Shown here piece by piece: positions 13,001-28,008 of a DNA stretch of 60,359 bases. The notes beneath the pieces are model-generated. The model did no database searches. It was not told the DNA's origin and saw only the letters and a list, made by a program, of their open reading frames with translations. Origin of the DNA: Mesaphorura yosii (Eukaryota; Arthropoda; Collembola; Poduromorpha; Tullbergiidae); NCBI GenBank assembly GCA_009869945.1, contig WIXG01000415.1, forward strand, positions 1 through 60,359, given 5' to 3'. The first letter of the stretch is position 1, and each line of letters begins with the position of its first letter. Both the position numbers and the translations under genes were made by a program.

Positions 13001-15044
13001 TAGCAACAGTCAAGGACGAGAAACTCATCGCAAAAGCACGAAAGGCAGAGAAACGTGAATACAGCGTACATTACGAGCATGATTGTGTAGGCATAAAGGG
13101 AGAAAATGACCAGGACATGGTTGCACTTGTACAAGTTGAGATTGTGATGAATGTGGAATACGATGATACAGCCACTCATTGTTAACGCCAGCAGATACCA
13201 CTTGATGATGTAGTTCAGGACCTTCACGAAGCTGCAGCGGTCATGGTCGTTGACAAAAATCCGATTTTGTATAGCACGGACTCGAATGTAGCCGTCGACA
13301 AGGCTCATGAGTGCACAGCCGACTCCGAGCAGGATCAGCATGATGGGAAGCTCAGGCTCCTCTCCACAATCGTGCAGGAAAAATGATCCGACGAATATAC
13401 ACGAGGCAGTGAACACATTCAGGATGCAGACCCAAGACAGGACGCCTCCGATTGTTGAAAACGGTGGCACGTAGTGGCGTGAGGCCGAAAAGTAGGTCTG
13501 GTAGCTTGACAAGTATCGATAGCGTCGAGGCTGAGTCCGCCGAGCTCCAAGCAGTGGCTGCGACTGTGACGGGGAATTCAACGTTGTTGCGGCACAGGCG
13601 GCGGTGATTCTGGTCCCGTTTATGACGGCGTTCATGTCGTGATCTATAGGCGCATGAAATAATTACAAATTACGCGATACAAGGAATACCTTCACCGAAT
13701 TTAGACATTTGTAACATGTATATAGGTTACCTCTACCAACCGTCTGCGTCCACATTCTGATTCTGATTGGGATGTGAAATGATCCAAAGCAAATCTTAGA
13801 CTGAAGAACTTGTCTTGATCTTGACTTGTGAGTCTGGATGCAGAAGTCTTCGATGGGCGAGATTAGCGATTATCAGTTTCGCTTCATACACAAGTTGTTT
13901 ACCTTCCCATATCAAACTTGACCATGACCATACATCTGCGTAATGCCAGAGTCTGAGTTCAAACGACTTGGGCAAATGATAAGAAATCTGAGGCTTTGAG
14001 TCGTCTGAAAATGGAACCACGAGATATTCTTACACATTCAGGTTAACAATTGAGCAAGTAAGAGTTTTTACGCCTAAAATGACACAGTATCAGTTCAAAA
14101 CAAAGGGAAAGGAAACCCCGATCTCATTCTTCGATCTTTGCAGCTCGAGCTGCTTCCATACTCCACGAACGCACATTCAGTTCTCAAACCAATACATGCC
14201 AGCTCCCGATTAACTTATCTTGCTGGAGTCATAAGTAGCTCTTCAAACTTTTTTTGAAATGGCGTAGCCGCAGGACTGACTCATTCTCGATTCAATGCAA
14301 CTTCGTTAACATTCAAAAATGACTAATTGTCGTCCACCAGGCTCAGGATTTAATGAATGCCCAAAGTTTGGAATACTTTAAGCGATCGAATATTCAACGA
14401 TTGACGTGATTCGGACTCCACGAATTTAACTTCAACTGCCATAACATTTGACATTCGTTATCGCTGTCCTGATCGTATTGTGTGCATTGGCCGCTTGTAT
14501 TGACTTCTAAAACAAGGCGTAATCCACTTCTTTTGTGTTGATGACTTTGACAGCTATTGGACTTCAGCAGGGTAATCCTCGTGTCACTCTGCTTGTCAAT
14601 GTACTGGTGCTTGGAGCGCTGATCCCCGCATTCTACTTCACGTACGTAAGCCTCGAATACAATTTTCACCACCAGCAGCTGCAGCTCGGGACAAATTCAA
14701 ATACAAGTCAAAATCTAAGCCTTGATCTGGTGCAAAGCGTTAGCATATCAGAGATTAGCACAATCGATCAAGATCACGTTCCGTACATGGACACAGCAGC
14801 AACAGCAACGACGACGACGGACGCGGCAACGACAGTGACAAGACTACAAGAACCGGCGAAGGAGACCCACGAAGTAAGAATTCTCCGCGCTTACTTTAAC
14901 AGCAATGGACGGCCACGTGCGAGTGGCACGATTTGGGCCTTGGGCTGGCTGCAACTATTTCTCTTGATTCCAATTACTGGTTGTATTCTGTACAAGATCC
15001 ATTTGTTTAGATTTCTGTATTACAATTATTATTCCAACTTATAA
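10026..15044 (+). CDS. Four-transmembrane protein, unrecognised family
   Basis: Three exons, 10026..10235, 12825..12939 and 14554..15044, give 271 residues with consistent phases. The first exon encodes about 70 hydrophilic residues (MPKGRKISVSF start) that are cytosolic if the topology is N-in. The second gives two hydrophobic segments (VILSLILVVLSAVAII; VLFSLGFCLISATTVILAG). The third gives TM3 (VTLLVNVLVLGALIPAFYF), a long Ser/Thr-rich loop with an ATATTTTDAATT tract, TM4 (WLQLFLLIPITGCILY) and a Tyr-rich end. This resembles the four-TM layout of MARVEL or tetraspanin proteins, but I see no CCG or other diagnostic motif. Its second intron contains another four-TM gene on the opposite strand (13000..13635), which hints at an old duplication or shared control. 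Function unknown. Confidence 0.65.
13000..13635 (-). CDS. TMEM272-like four-TM protein nested in an intron
   Basis: A single-exon frame of 211 residues lies wholly inside the 12940..14553 intron of the plus-strand four-TM gene. After about 55 hydrophilic residues come four hydrophobic segments: VLSWVCILNVFTASCIFVGS, LPIMLILLGVGCALMSL, IIKWYLLALTMSGCIIVF and VIFSLYAYTIMLVMYAVF. The segment LHDCGEEPELPIMLILLG, with a Cys before an acidic run and a Pro at the start of TM2, and the YKC before TM4 match the pattern I know from arthropod TMEM272-like proteins. Their biochemical role is not established. The end is Cys-rich (CLSCFC, LDCC), compatible with palmitoylation. The ATG at 13635 opens the frame; a 5' non-coding exon cannot be excluded. 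Confidence 0.6.
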   Translation of the reverse strand: MNAVINGTRITAACAATTLNSPSQSQPLLGARRTQPRRYRYLSSYQTYFSASRHYVPPFSTIGGVLSWVCILNVFTASCIFVGSFFLHDCGEEPELPIMLILLGVGCALMSLVDGYIRVRAIQNRIFVNDHDRCSFVKVLNYIIKWYLLALTMSGCIIVFHIHHNLNLYKCNHVLVIFSLYAYTIMLVMYAVFTFLCLSCFCDEFLVLDCC

Positions 15045-15204
15045 GGCACAAAGTTACAGCACAAGCATAAAACAGCACACAAAAGAGTATTTTCGGTTAC
15101 AATAATTATAAAATATGGCTGCTTAAGCATTGTCGATTGTCGGGTTAAAGCTTCAGTAATTTTTAATGAACTCGTACCTGTATCTGTGTTATTCTAAATA
15201 TGGC

Positions 15205-16174
15205 TTAAATTAACACGTTTCCAACCAGATCCTGATTGGGATCGCTGGAGGGTTGAGCGGGCTCCATCGGAACTTGAGCAATTGGAGACTGAATCGGCTC
15301 TTTCAGTACGTTGCTGACAATGTGATTGTCCACCACCACTCTGACCTGATTGGCACCACTCGGTGTCGCCGCCTTGTTCAAACCACTGTCCCCAGCGAAC
15401 ACACCGCTTGCAGGCTTCCGGCCAGCACGACGCGAGCCCGACTGAATTCGGTCTGGCTGAGACAGCGCTGCAGAGTCTTGATTGACTCCTGACTGCGACG
15501 GAGCAGACAAAATTGGCAAGCGGAAGGCGCCGCCGGCTGCGTCCTGGCCTTTGTCAAGCTCGTTATTCCCTACTGCATTGTCTCCAGTGCCCGAGGACGA
15601 CACTGCAGCGACGTTGGCGTTTTTGGACGACAAAACGCAAGAATGAAGTTGGTCATGACAAGTCTTGAGATCATCCTACAACACACGAAAAGAACAATAA
15701 GACATTTAGTCTTGGATCAAAGTTTCAAAGTCATTAAAATCATTTCATGGACACAAATTACCTGCAGAGTCTGCACTTGTTTGGAGTAAAGCTCCTTCAG
15801 TTCAGTAAATTCCACCTTTTCATTTTTGTCATCCTCAACAAGCGTCGCTTTCTCGTTCTTGAGGTTCAAGTAAGCTTTTTCAAGCCGTTCTTTGTAGTCG
15901 TACAGTGCTGAATCAACAAAAATTTCAATCAGTCAACACTTCCAGTTCCAGTGTTTTAGTGGCTCTTAAAGTTGCAGTTTATGTTTGACTTACAATCATA
16001 TTTCTTACTCAGCGCGGCGTACGTCGACTTTAGCTCGTGGAGGTTGAGTTGAGTGTCAAAGTCTGGTTGGGCAGTATTTGACCGTGCAAAGTAGAAGAAT
16101 GAAATGATGGTCATGCAGATGATGCCGACTCCGATGATGGTTGTGACTTGGTTGTGTCCGCCACGGCCGGACAT
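15205..16174 (-). CDS. GOLM1/GOLM2-like Golgi type II membrane protein
   Basis: Exons 16174..15994, 15907..15762 and 15675..15205 give 265 residues. The layout is that of the GOLM family: a short basic N-terminus (MSGRGGHNQ), one signal-anchor segment (TTIIGVGIICMTIISFFYFA), a luminal coiled coil rich in Glu, Lys and Leu (about residues 35-120, including LYDYKERLEKAYLNLKNEKA), then a DDLKTCHDQLHSC element and a disordered tail. Family members are Golgi type II proteins, some released by proprotein convertases; their role in cargo sorting is only partly understood. The ATG at 16174 was chosen over an upstream in-frame TTG. It is convergent with the plus-strand four-TM gene, 160 bp away. Family assignment rests on architecture and the short coiled-coil motif, so it is moderate. 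Confidence 0.6.
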
Positions 16175-18897
16175 TCTCGGTGGTTGTGATTTCGACCGAA
16201 GACGACGACTCTTCACGATAGCCACGAAGGACTCCAAGACGATCTACATTTTAGATCCAGGCGCACTATTTCCAGAACTTCGGGCAGTTGGGCACTTGGG
16301 TTTGGGTTCCAATACCAATTAAGTAAGCACTCCGGCACACAAAATAAGGAATTTACACATTTAATCGAGTAAATCAAGTTTGTGCAACCTGCAATACAGC
16401 AATACAACAAAATATAAATGTATCTTTATTCAATTCAAGTTGTGCTTGTCTGGCCTGAGGCAATCGCGATCTGCACATTGTGTGCATGAATCAAATTTCA
16501 ATTTCATACAAGACGATGCCTGGTGATGGGAATCTTTGTTCTCTGCGATTCGATTAGGATACAAAGGCATAAGAGTTTAAGAATGACGTGCAGATAGGAA
16601 ATTCGCATATAACAAACCGGTTCTCGATAAATGATCGCCATTTACTGCAGCATGCGAAAGAGTTACGACTACGACGCGACCGACGCTCGATCACAAAGAC
16701 ACACGATGTTAATATGCAATTTTACGCGTAATCTCAACGCAGCGCAGTGCTGAGGCTCCTCAAGTTTGCGAATGCAAATTCAGCAAGTTCAGCTCAGCGG
16801 ATATAGAATAGAGATAAAGATGTGCGGCGGCTATGAGCAAGGACGTGAGTTGCATCGAGAAATCGGGGAAAATCGATTAATGATGCATTTTTGCATTTTA
16901 ATCGCACAAAATTCGTGTTTTCTTGTTTCTTAGATTGATTGTGGCACCTCAGCTTGTAGGCAGAGAAGTCTATCCGTTTTGTTTGGGTTTTGCCTCTAAC
17001 TTGGCAGTCGCAATCGCATTTGACACCGTCTTGACTAAATTGACGTTCGCATGCCCTAAGCACTGCATCTTCCTTCCGAATGTTACATCATAACCAGTCA
17101 TTCCACATGGGCTTGGGAATTAATTCAGCTTGCTCAGTTTAGGTAGTCGCACGCATAATTCACCAATCACCAACATTAATTCATTTCTTCACAGGAAATG
17201 CATTAATTACGTGTTAATAAATCTGTTACTGCATCCTCAATTGTTCCCACTTGGGAGTTACCACGCAGCACTCGAATGAAAAGAGCAAACGGACGAGTTG
17301 CGTTGCGACGTTGCGAGTCTCTCCGTGATTTGGCATTATTGGCATCACTTTCCATTTCCTGCACTTGTAATTTAATTTTGACCGCACGAATTTGCGAATT
17401 ACGAGAGTGAGTGCGAAAAAAGTGCAGGCCAATTTTTTCACTTCCGTACGTGACTTTATCCCAAGAACCCAAGCCAAGTCGAGTCGAGAGTCTCGTCTCT
17501 GGGTCAATAGTCGACTAACGCTAATTATCGTCAGGCAGGCAAGGCAAGGCAAGGCAAAAGAACTCTGCAATGATAATTCGCGCATGGCAAATGGCAAAAG
17601 GCAAATAGTAAACAATAACAAGAACAAGTAATTCAGCACAAAATTAGATCACTGTAATATTCGAGTTTCTGCTGATGCTGAAGTACTCTAAATGAGGGGG
17701 CCGAATCTAGATCATCAACTGCCACTCATCATCTTCCTATTTATTGCGCCCTTTGATTTATTAATTGCATGCAGCACGAGAGACGAGATCCAGATCGAAT
17801 CAAGTTACCCCTCTAGATAAGTATTCGATTAACTGACCGCAAATTGATAAGCTATTGATTGGATAATTACAATTCATTTTAATTGATTCTATCATTGAGG
17901 CATGAGACTATTTTTGATGCGAATTAGTTGAAATATTCGGGATCCAATCAAATCGTTGCATATTGGACAATTGTTTCGTGTCAGTTTAATTGCTCTAATA
18001 AAATCTTTGAAATTTTGCAAAAATTGGCAATTGTGACGACGAGAGACTTCACTTAGTCTGTAATTTGCCAACTATTTCCGTGACCTGCCCTGCGATGCGA
18101 CTTCCTTCGTTCCTTCCGTTACATAACATTCAAATTGCATTGTCTGTCACCTGTCTGCTGTGTCTGCAGTCATGGCCTGACCTGAGAAGCAGGCTGGCTC
18201 TCATGTCAAATGTCAATCTTCCCAGGCAGGCAGGCGCCCATGAAGACGAATGGGAAGGAAGGAAGGCAGGTTGGCACTCAGCCTGGTGAGCCTGTGAATG
18301 CGAACGCGAATGGAGGAAGGAAGTGCAGAAACAAATTCACAATCGTCCGTCATTATCAGCAGCATCGTGGCATCGTGGTTTGTGCGTTCTACGATACGAA
18401 TACTTTCTCTCCACTCGAGAATTGAGATCTCGCAGATCTCAAGTCGTAAGTCGCAAGTCTAGCCAATAGCCAAACCAACACAAGGCAGAGGTGCAGCTGA
18501 TGTTCGTTACATAATGATTCTTTTATTCTTACCGCATTACTCATACTTGTGAAAATGAAAACCAGTTTTCTAATGCATAGCAAAATGCAGAATGCAAAAG
18601 GCATAAGCCACCGCTGGTGCTGCAGTGCAAAGCGCTTAGTAAACATTCCTCGTTATTGTAATAGCAATACTAATCAGTAATCATAATGCGACTGCACTTG
18701 CAATCGAGTAATTTGACGTTTTAGGGTTTTCACAACGATAAAAAGAGAAATCATATTTGTAACAATGTTCAGTCAATTCGGCAGTCTGGTCCACTCAGTG
18801 TGTGATTGCCCCTCGTGCATGGTGGTCGCCTTCAGATTTCAGTGCTCAGTTAACTGTGATTATCAATTAGCAAACCGAAGAAACGAACCTGAAGAAA
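16175..18897. other. Gene-poor interval, 2.7 kb
   Basis: I see no exon chain. A short GGCAA tandem tract lies near 17545, and GGAAGGAAGG and CAGGCAGG runs lie near 18225-18270. A TATA-like GATAAAAAG near 18737 lies 160 bp before the next gene. Confidence 0.5.
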
Positions 18898-19477
18898 ATG
18901 CTGAGCTCACGAATTTCACAGGTAAGAATTCGGAACCGCCGGGCGAAAGGAGATTCAGTGCGTGGATTTCATTTGATGGAGCCTCTTCCAGATCCTGGGC
19001 TCAGTCGCCATCGCCTGCCTCATCGGACTAGTGCTTGCCGAGCCCAAAGATTTGGATCTGGAGCCCGAGTACGGCGCCGTGTCGTCCGACTACCGATCCG
19101 AACAGGGCCACAATACCAACTACGCAGCAAGCCAAGCAAACATCGGAGGATCGCACTACGGTGACGACTACCTCACCATCGCAGAGTCCCGTCCACGCCG
19201 AAGGAGCCGCCCTCCTCCGCCACGCAGGCGCCGTGGTCCGCCAGGCAAACGGCCAGGCCCGCCATACCGCGAAGAACACCACCACCACGGTTGGGGCGGC
19301 AAAACGGAGAAGGTGGTGATCCACCACTACCACGGCAAGCCCGAGAAGAAGCGCCCGAGAAGCTTCCTCCCACGCCTCAAGTTCATTCCATTCGGGGTAA
19401 AACTCGTTCCACCAAAAGTCAAAGTGCAAACCCCCAAACTCAAAGTGCGGAGGCCGAGATTAAAACTTGTTTACTAA
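18898..19477 (+). CDS. Secreted Pro/Arg/His-rich protein, unrecognised
   Basis: Exons 18898..18921 and 18992..19477 give 169 residues. The N-terminus MLSSRISQILGSVAIACLIG with LVLAEP is a clear signal peptide, probably cut after VLA. The mature part is acidic at first, then has a basic Arg/Pro block (RPRRRSRPPPPRRRRGPPG), a histidine patch (EEHHHHGWGGK), and a C-terminal run of alternating Val/Leu/Lys/Pro (KVKVQTPKLKVRRPRLKLVY). It has no cysteine after the signal peptide. Such compositions occur in cuticle, silk-like or antimicrobial proteins, but no chitin-binding consensus is present and I do not assign a function. A possible poly(A) signal AATAAA lies at 19962. Confidence 0.7.
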
Positions 19478-20007
19478 TTTCAGATTTTGGGCTAACAAGC
19501 ACGCATGCTGCTGCTACTCGCACTCGCACTGCTTCTAATGCAATTGCATGCATGTGGGTTTCGACTCGAGACCCTGACGACTCAGACTCTTGCACGCACG
19601 AACGAACGAACGATCGCACGCACGTTACGTACTTGGACATTATTAGTTAGCTATTGCTGCATTAGCCCGTAGCTGTAGCTGTAGTTTACTTAATACAGTG
19701 AAATCTAGTCCGATTTAGTTGTAGAAACGCCTTTTGACTCTTCGTTTGGACTTTATAGGCTTAGTTTGAAGTTAAGACATTGAACGGCTTTTGGGTGCTG
19801 GGTACCTTTTGCTTTTTGTTTGTGTCCTTTTAGATTTAGTCATTTAGTTGATCTGCATGCAGATTTTGGGATAAATAGGTTTATTTGGGATCCTGGAAGC
19901 CTGGATTCGTAAATTGTTAACTAAATAATCTAATGTAATGGCTAAGTGCCTGAAATAACTGAATAAATGTTCTCTTGATTAACGCCATGATACTTTCCGG
20001 ACCACGT
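19478..20007. other. 3' region between the His-rich gene and calpain
   Basis: This is likely the 3' UTR of the plus-strand secreted-protein gene, with GAACGAACGAACGATCG simple repeats near 19598 and AATAAA at 19962. The calpain gene ends convergently at 20008. Confidence 0.55.
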
Positions 20008-22980
20008 TTAAGTGTACAATGTGTCCTGGAGCCATTCGTCGATGTTCAGCCGAGCGAAATGCTCGTCTTCATCCGGCTCCAGAACCGCGCGCCGATTAAA
20101 CAGCTCTAGAAAGGTAAGAAACAGAAAATTTGCGTAAACTTTTAAACGGTGAATGAAATATCAAGTATGGAAGCACTAACCGATCATCGCTCGCAACTTC
20201 ACGGCCGCCACGACGAACTTGTCCAGCCAAATCTCTCCATTTCTGTCCCCGTACCGCCTGACAATAGCGTTCAGTGTCATCGCATTGACCTTGTATCCAG
20301 CCGAGGCAAGCGCCTGCCGCAGTTCGGGAGACTTGAGCGATCCGAGCGTGTTCGACTTGTCGGCGTCGTGAGCTTTAAAAATTTTCTGCACGGAAACAGC
20401 ACTGTCAGATTAAAGTTGAAATTTTCATTTTTTTCGTCAGCGAATGTGTAGAATCTCACCTTCCACATCATGATCTCTTCCCACAGCTTCCAGAATTCGT
20501 AAAAGTTTAATTTTCCAGAACCGTCAGCGTCAACAAGCGAGACCATCGAACGGCACGAGTCTTCGCTGAATGCGAAACCGTCGTAACGGAAAACTGCAAT
20601 GGGATTCATGTCATACAGGTGAGAAAAGTATGAATGAGACCTTATGGCGCCTTAAAGCCTTAAATGGACCTACCATCCCGAAAATTCTTGTCCAGGGCCA
20701 TTTTAAGCTCCCACCAATCAATTTCTCCGTCTTTGCCCGCAATGCGATGAAATGTGCGCTTGGCCTGCTCTTCTTTGCGGTGCTCTTCGTCAGTATCGTC
20801 TTTTACCTGTCAAGATAAGGCAGTCAGGAAAATTCTCAGCTGTTTTAAAATAGACTCATTTCTTACATCAACTTCCTGCTCTGTGACTCCGATCTCATTG
20901 TCGTACATTCTAAGCAAAAGTAAAAGCAATTGAGAGAGCTTAGCTTGACTTTGTCAGGATAATGGAAGTCTAGCTGGACTTACTTCAACGTGCTTTTGCC
21001 TTCTGTGAACACTCGCAGCAGGAATTCACCTTCCTGATTCGCCTCGTACGTCGACGGTACAATTACGTATTTACCCGGCGTGAACTTAAATCGCGTCGTG
21101 TACTCGCGTGTCCCCTTCGCCGGTATGTACGTCTTTACAGGCGGATTAGCGGCCAAATACGCTTTGTCCAGCGGTTTTGGAATCTTCTCACCGTCTCCAA
21201 TCTGAAACATACTTCTGTGGTAAAGGGCAGCAAAGCATTGGTTGTGCATTAAAAGTCGTTTGGCGTACTCACCGCCCAAACTTTGAAGCAGACATCCGTC
21301 ACTTTCGTGTTCGCGTCTCTTCTGCTATCGCTCTTCATTAGCGCGATTACAACGGTGCCAGAGTGCTTGTCAACTTTTTCGGCCGCCGAGACCGTGATGA
21401 CGTACTGCGGATTGCTGGCGAATGTTGCTGCAACAAAAAAAGTAAAGACAATGGTTAAATTGTGGTTCTAATCAATTAGAGTGCTGGAACATTTACCAAA
21501 ATGCTTTTTATAATCTCCGCCCGCAGTGACGCCCGCCGTCCACCGCCCAAACATGCAGTGACTATCCCACAAGGGAATATTCGGATCACCGCGCCAGCCC
21601 TCCTTCGTGCTCGGGTTCAGATGACAAATTTCCAACCGTGCAAAATTGTCCAGATAATCCTCCAGAGAAACCCAACATTCTCCATCTGCTTGGAACACGA
21701 CGTTGAGTCTCTCTCGCTCTACATCCGAGACGAGATTCCACGCATCTGATGAGTCGCAGAAGTCGCCATTCCACTCGCAGTCCGTGCCCCACGGATTCCG
21801 AAGTCGGAGGAGGCGGACGAAACCGCCAGCCTTCAGCGACACGTGTTTCACGTCAGTGATCGAATACGCGTGTCCTTTGACAAGACCGTTCGGCATGATT
21901 TGCTCTTTGATATTCGGATTTGCCTTGACGGATGAACCCATGAAGGAGGAACGATCACGAATTCGAACCATAAGCTCGAACAATTTATCGTCGTCCAGTT
22001 TGTATTTGTCGAGTCTATCCAGCGAATAGAGTTCAGTAAATCCACCCGTGAAATCCTGAAGAGCCTGAAAGGTGAAGCCTCCGTTCAGGGCGTCGTAGTT
22101 TCTATACAGTCTAAAATGTATTCATTTCACAATCAGTCAGACACGATTGCGAATTGCAAATATTTCTGATTGCGCCGGATTTCGGTTTACTTTGCATAAG
22201 CTTTTTCGAGCAATGCACTCCAAAATTCGTTGGATGCCTCCGATCTCAGGAAGACGAGCTCGCCTTGTCTGTCGACGGGCAGGCGATCGTCGATGACCAC
22301 TTCAACCCAGACACCGGACTGCCAAAACCTGTAAACCGCAAAGGCAATTGTTTTATACAGTGCATCTGAGCACCAGAATCAAGTTCTCATTTTTCAAAGC
22401 ATGCATACGTGGCGTGGCTGACCTGAAATGAAAAGCTCCACAATATTCACTTTCAAACGTGTTGTCATCGGGCACAACGAACGAAAAGCATTGTTGATCA
22501 AGCGTGAGGTCTGCGACGGCGGCCAAAAACCAGCAGTTGCCCATGTCTCCTTGATTCACATCAAATCGATTTGCGCCCGAGACAATGAATTTTGCGGTCT
22601 TGCCCTTCGGTGCCAAATCCTAACGAAAATTCAGAATTCCCTGTCTCTGCAGTCAACAGCACAGTGTCCCGTGAAACTTTTCGTGTGATTGAGTTACCTT
22701 TGCACGTTTCCATCTGTACGATGTGTGTGGCACTCCGATTGACGCGTCTACGGCTGGAAATTCGTCGTCCTCAAACAGCACCTTCTTCAACAGGCATTGT
22801 TTTTTGATTTTCTGGAAATCCTGAACTCCATCCCGACTACGAACTTTGAAACCGCTTCCTCGCTCACCAAGCTACAAGAATATGTCCTCGTGCATTGCTA
22901 ATGGACATTGCATTTAAATCGCATTTAAAGGATTCTCCGCTTACCCCGTAAACGAGTCTGGACCCGATTCGCTGTGGCAT
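20008..22980 (-). CDS. Calpain, classical (penta-EF-hand) cysteine protease
   Basis: Thirteen exons (22980..22945, 22871..22698, 22619..22423, 22328..22191, 22110..21497, 21427..21273, 21201..20984, 20909..20867, 20806..20674, 20593..20460, 20385..20181, 20105..20008) were traced as twelve coding blocks giving 714 residues with consistent phases. Calpains are calcium-activated cytosolic proteases that cut substrates at limited sites. The catalytic triad is intact: Cys99 in [11 protein letters not shown], His262 in GHAYSITDV and Asn287 in RNPWG. The beta-sandwich domain follows ([17 protein letters not shown]), then a penta-EF-hand domain with a canonical loop [14 protein letters not shown] and a second [11 protein letters not shown]. 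The length equals that of animal classical calpains such as CalpA/B. There is no N-terminal extension, TM or inserted hydrophobic segment. It lies tail-to-tail with the His-rich gene and in tandem with DPP8/9. Confidence 0.95.
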
Positions 22981-23741
22981 CTTGCCTCTGCTTCTACTTA
23001 TTGTGAAAGTGAATTAAAATGGACAGTTTCCTGACCCAGCTAGAGTAGTTGAGAAAGAGTAGTTTCCTTTCAACACTTTCTAGTGGTGCTGGTGCGAGTA
23101 TTTTGTGCGATTGTTTTGCCACTTCACTGCGTACACGATTGAACTTGTGGTTGAGCCCGTAAAGCAAAAAGAATTCTCTTATCATTGTGCAATAGTGATT
23201 ACTGACCACACCGCACGCAGATTCTGTTAACAAGCTTGCTTGGCGGCTCGACGAAGCCGTAGCTCGAAATAGTTGCAATTGTCACAATCTCCGAAACAGC
23301 ACAGCAAAGCCTCGGAGTATGGACAACGAGAGAACGGCATTGAGCTCTCAATTGTGCTTAATTAAATTAAAAAGCATTAATTGCTGGTGTTTTAAGGGGA
23401 GCATCGAGAAATACTCCGAGGCAATGTCGTGGGTTGTGTTCATGTTTTTCATGCGTTTTAACTTCTGCTACGAATTGTAGCTCGGTTCGACTTCTCGAAA
23501 AGACTGGGCTACAAAGTGGTAGTAGGAAATTTACAGCAGAATTTCCAGATGGTTTTAGCTTGCTTTGTTTAATTTATTAAATACTTATTCATATCGTTGA
23601 TTACGCACCAAATTGAATACTTATACTTATACTCACGTAAGAAATACATACAATTCTTATTATTGTCATATTAAAGGGAAAACGGATAAATATCACCACA
23701 ACGTGATATATGACATTTGGGAGCCAAAAGCTGGCTAAATT
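22981..23741. other. Spacer between calpain and DPP8/9
   Basis: No gene is seen. It should contain the calpain promoter (right of 22980) and the DPP8/9 3' end (left of 23742). Confidence 0.5.
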
Positions 23742-26554
<2,813 letters not shown>

Positions 26555-27239
26555 GACTCACACTCGGCTTTCTGATGTAACTGGACACGAGTAGAATAGA
26601 ACTGGAAACTTTCCCAGTTCAGTTGCAGCTAAATTTGAAATTAATTTAAATCAAGTCAAGCCAAGCTGTCAGCTTGTTAGTTGGTGTCAACTTTATTGTA
26701 TTGCACAATTTACCTGAAGATTGAAAAATTGTTATTGACTTCGAAAATTTCGCACAGGCGGTCCTTGAATGAAATTCAGGAGCAGCAGCAAGGAGTACAG
26801 CACAACAACTGAATAACCGAGTTCAAGTTCAGATATCTGGTCACAATTAACTAATGACTAATGACAATACATTCACGAATCAGTATGGGTGCAGTACCAG
26901 CTAATTCGCATTAATTTGTCGATTTCCAGCAATATTAAATGATGCTTGTATGTATTGCGTTAACAAGGACAGATTTGAATCGCGATCCTCGTGCTCGAGA
27001 ATTGGAAAGTGGCTCGCATAAAATAGAATGCGAGTACGTGTACGCCGAGACGAGATGCGAAGGCGAAACAGCTCGCTTTTGGTTACGCCACGATTGAATC
27101 TACAAAGTCATTCACTGATCATATCACTGCGATCACTGAAGTGGCTCGTGGCTACCGCCTGAGCCTGAACCCCAATTTGTATGTTGCTGAAATCCGATTC
27201 ACCAAGGTGTAATCACGTAATGACTGCTTGGCATCCACT
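26555..27239. other. Spacer upstream of DPP8/9
   Basis: No open frame of interest. It probably holds the DPP8/9 promoter; I see no clear TATA box. Confidence 0.5.
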
Positions 27240-28008
27240 AATTATAATTTCTCACTCACGACCTTCAGTCCATCTGGAAAACTGACCCAACTTGAATAAG
27301 CCTTCACCGCCGCGGTTGCTACTGGAGCTCCTGCGGTGGGAATCCAGCTTCCAAGGCAGTTGTGCTGGCCACAGTGAAGGGCATCGATTCATCCCTTGCC
27401 GATGGGACAAGTACGTATATCGAAGATTGAGGTAATCAACAGTCACATTGATCTGACATACGCCAGCATCGGTCCGGATTTCCTCATGTTGGTCAAATAC
27501 GCTCGGAATTTGGCCCAAATCTACAAGCTGAAGGACGGAGTAGACATTCCTGTCATGGAGCTTGGGGCTGTCTAGAATCGTGCAAGAGTACATGCAATCA
27601 GGTGGGATCAGACCGTTTGGAGTGGAGTTGCTGATTTGCGGGTGGGGCACCGACGCGACCTGTCACGGCCAACCTGTTTTGGCAACGTGCGGTCCGTCAG
27701 GAGCGTGGTCGACGATGAGAGCGACTGCGTCAGGAAAAAGTCGCTCGCCTGGGAGCCCAATTCTGGAAAGATGGAGCCTTGGAAGCGGTTGTCATTTGGA
27801 ATTGGACGACGCAGTTCATGCAGCGATCTTGGCTCTGAAAGAAAAGGTGGTCAGCGGAGGATTTGGTCAACTGGCTCCAGATCGTGTGGAAATCGGAATT
27901 TTGGAAGCGCATGGGTTTCGACGTCTTGGTCCTGCTGAAGTGAAGGGCTTTTTATGTGAGATTTGTGATTCCAATAAATTCCAACGCAACATTAGCGTGA
28001 GCAATTGA
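27240..28008 (+). pseudogene. Intronless, broken copy of proteasome subunit alpha type-2
   Basis: Translations in shifting frames match PSMA2 (20S core alpha-2 subunit) from near the N-terminus to the end. NYNFSLTTFSPSGKL is followed by an in-frame TAA where the conserved IEYA tyrosine should be (about 27297). After VATGAPAVGI the frame shifts to VVLATVKGIDSSLADGT, then shifts again to KIEVINSHIDLTYASIGPD and SIGPDFLMLVKYARNLAQIY. A stop (TAG at about 27574) is followed by another shift into RIVQEYMQSGGIRPFGVELL and LICGW. The last 140 residues then stay open to 28008, including LELDDAVHAAILALKE and EAHGFRRLGPAEVKGFL. No intron, start codon in frame or poly(A) tract is visible. Diverged retrocopy is the simplest reading. 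The open 3' half could still be transcribed. Confidence 0.8.

Noticed and set aside
17226..17639. Minus-strand frame with a hydrophobic start (137 codons)
   Set aside because: The start resembles a signal peptide, but the rest has no family features and no connecting exon; likely chance.
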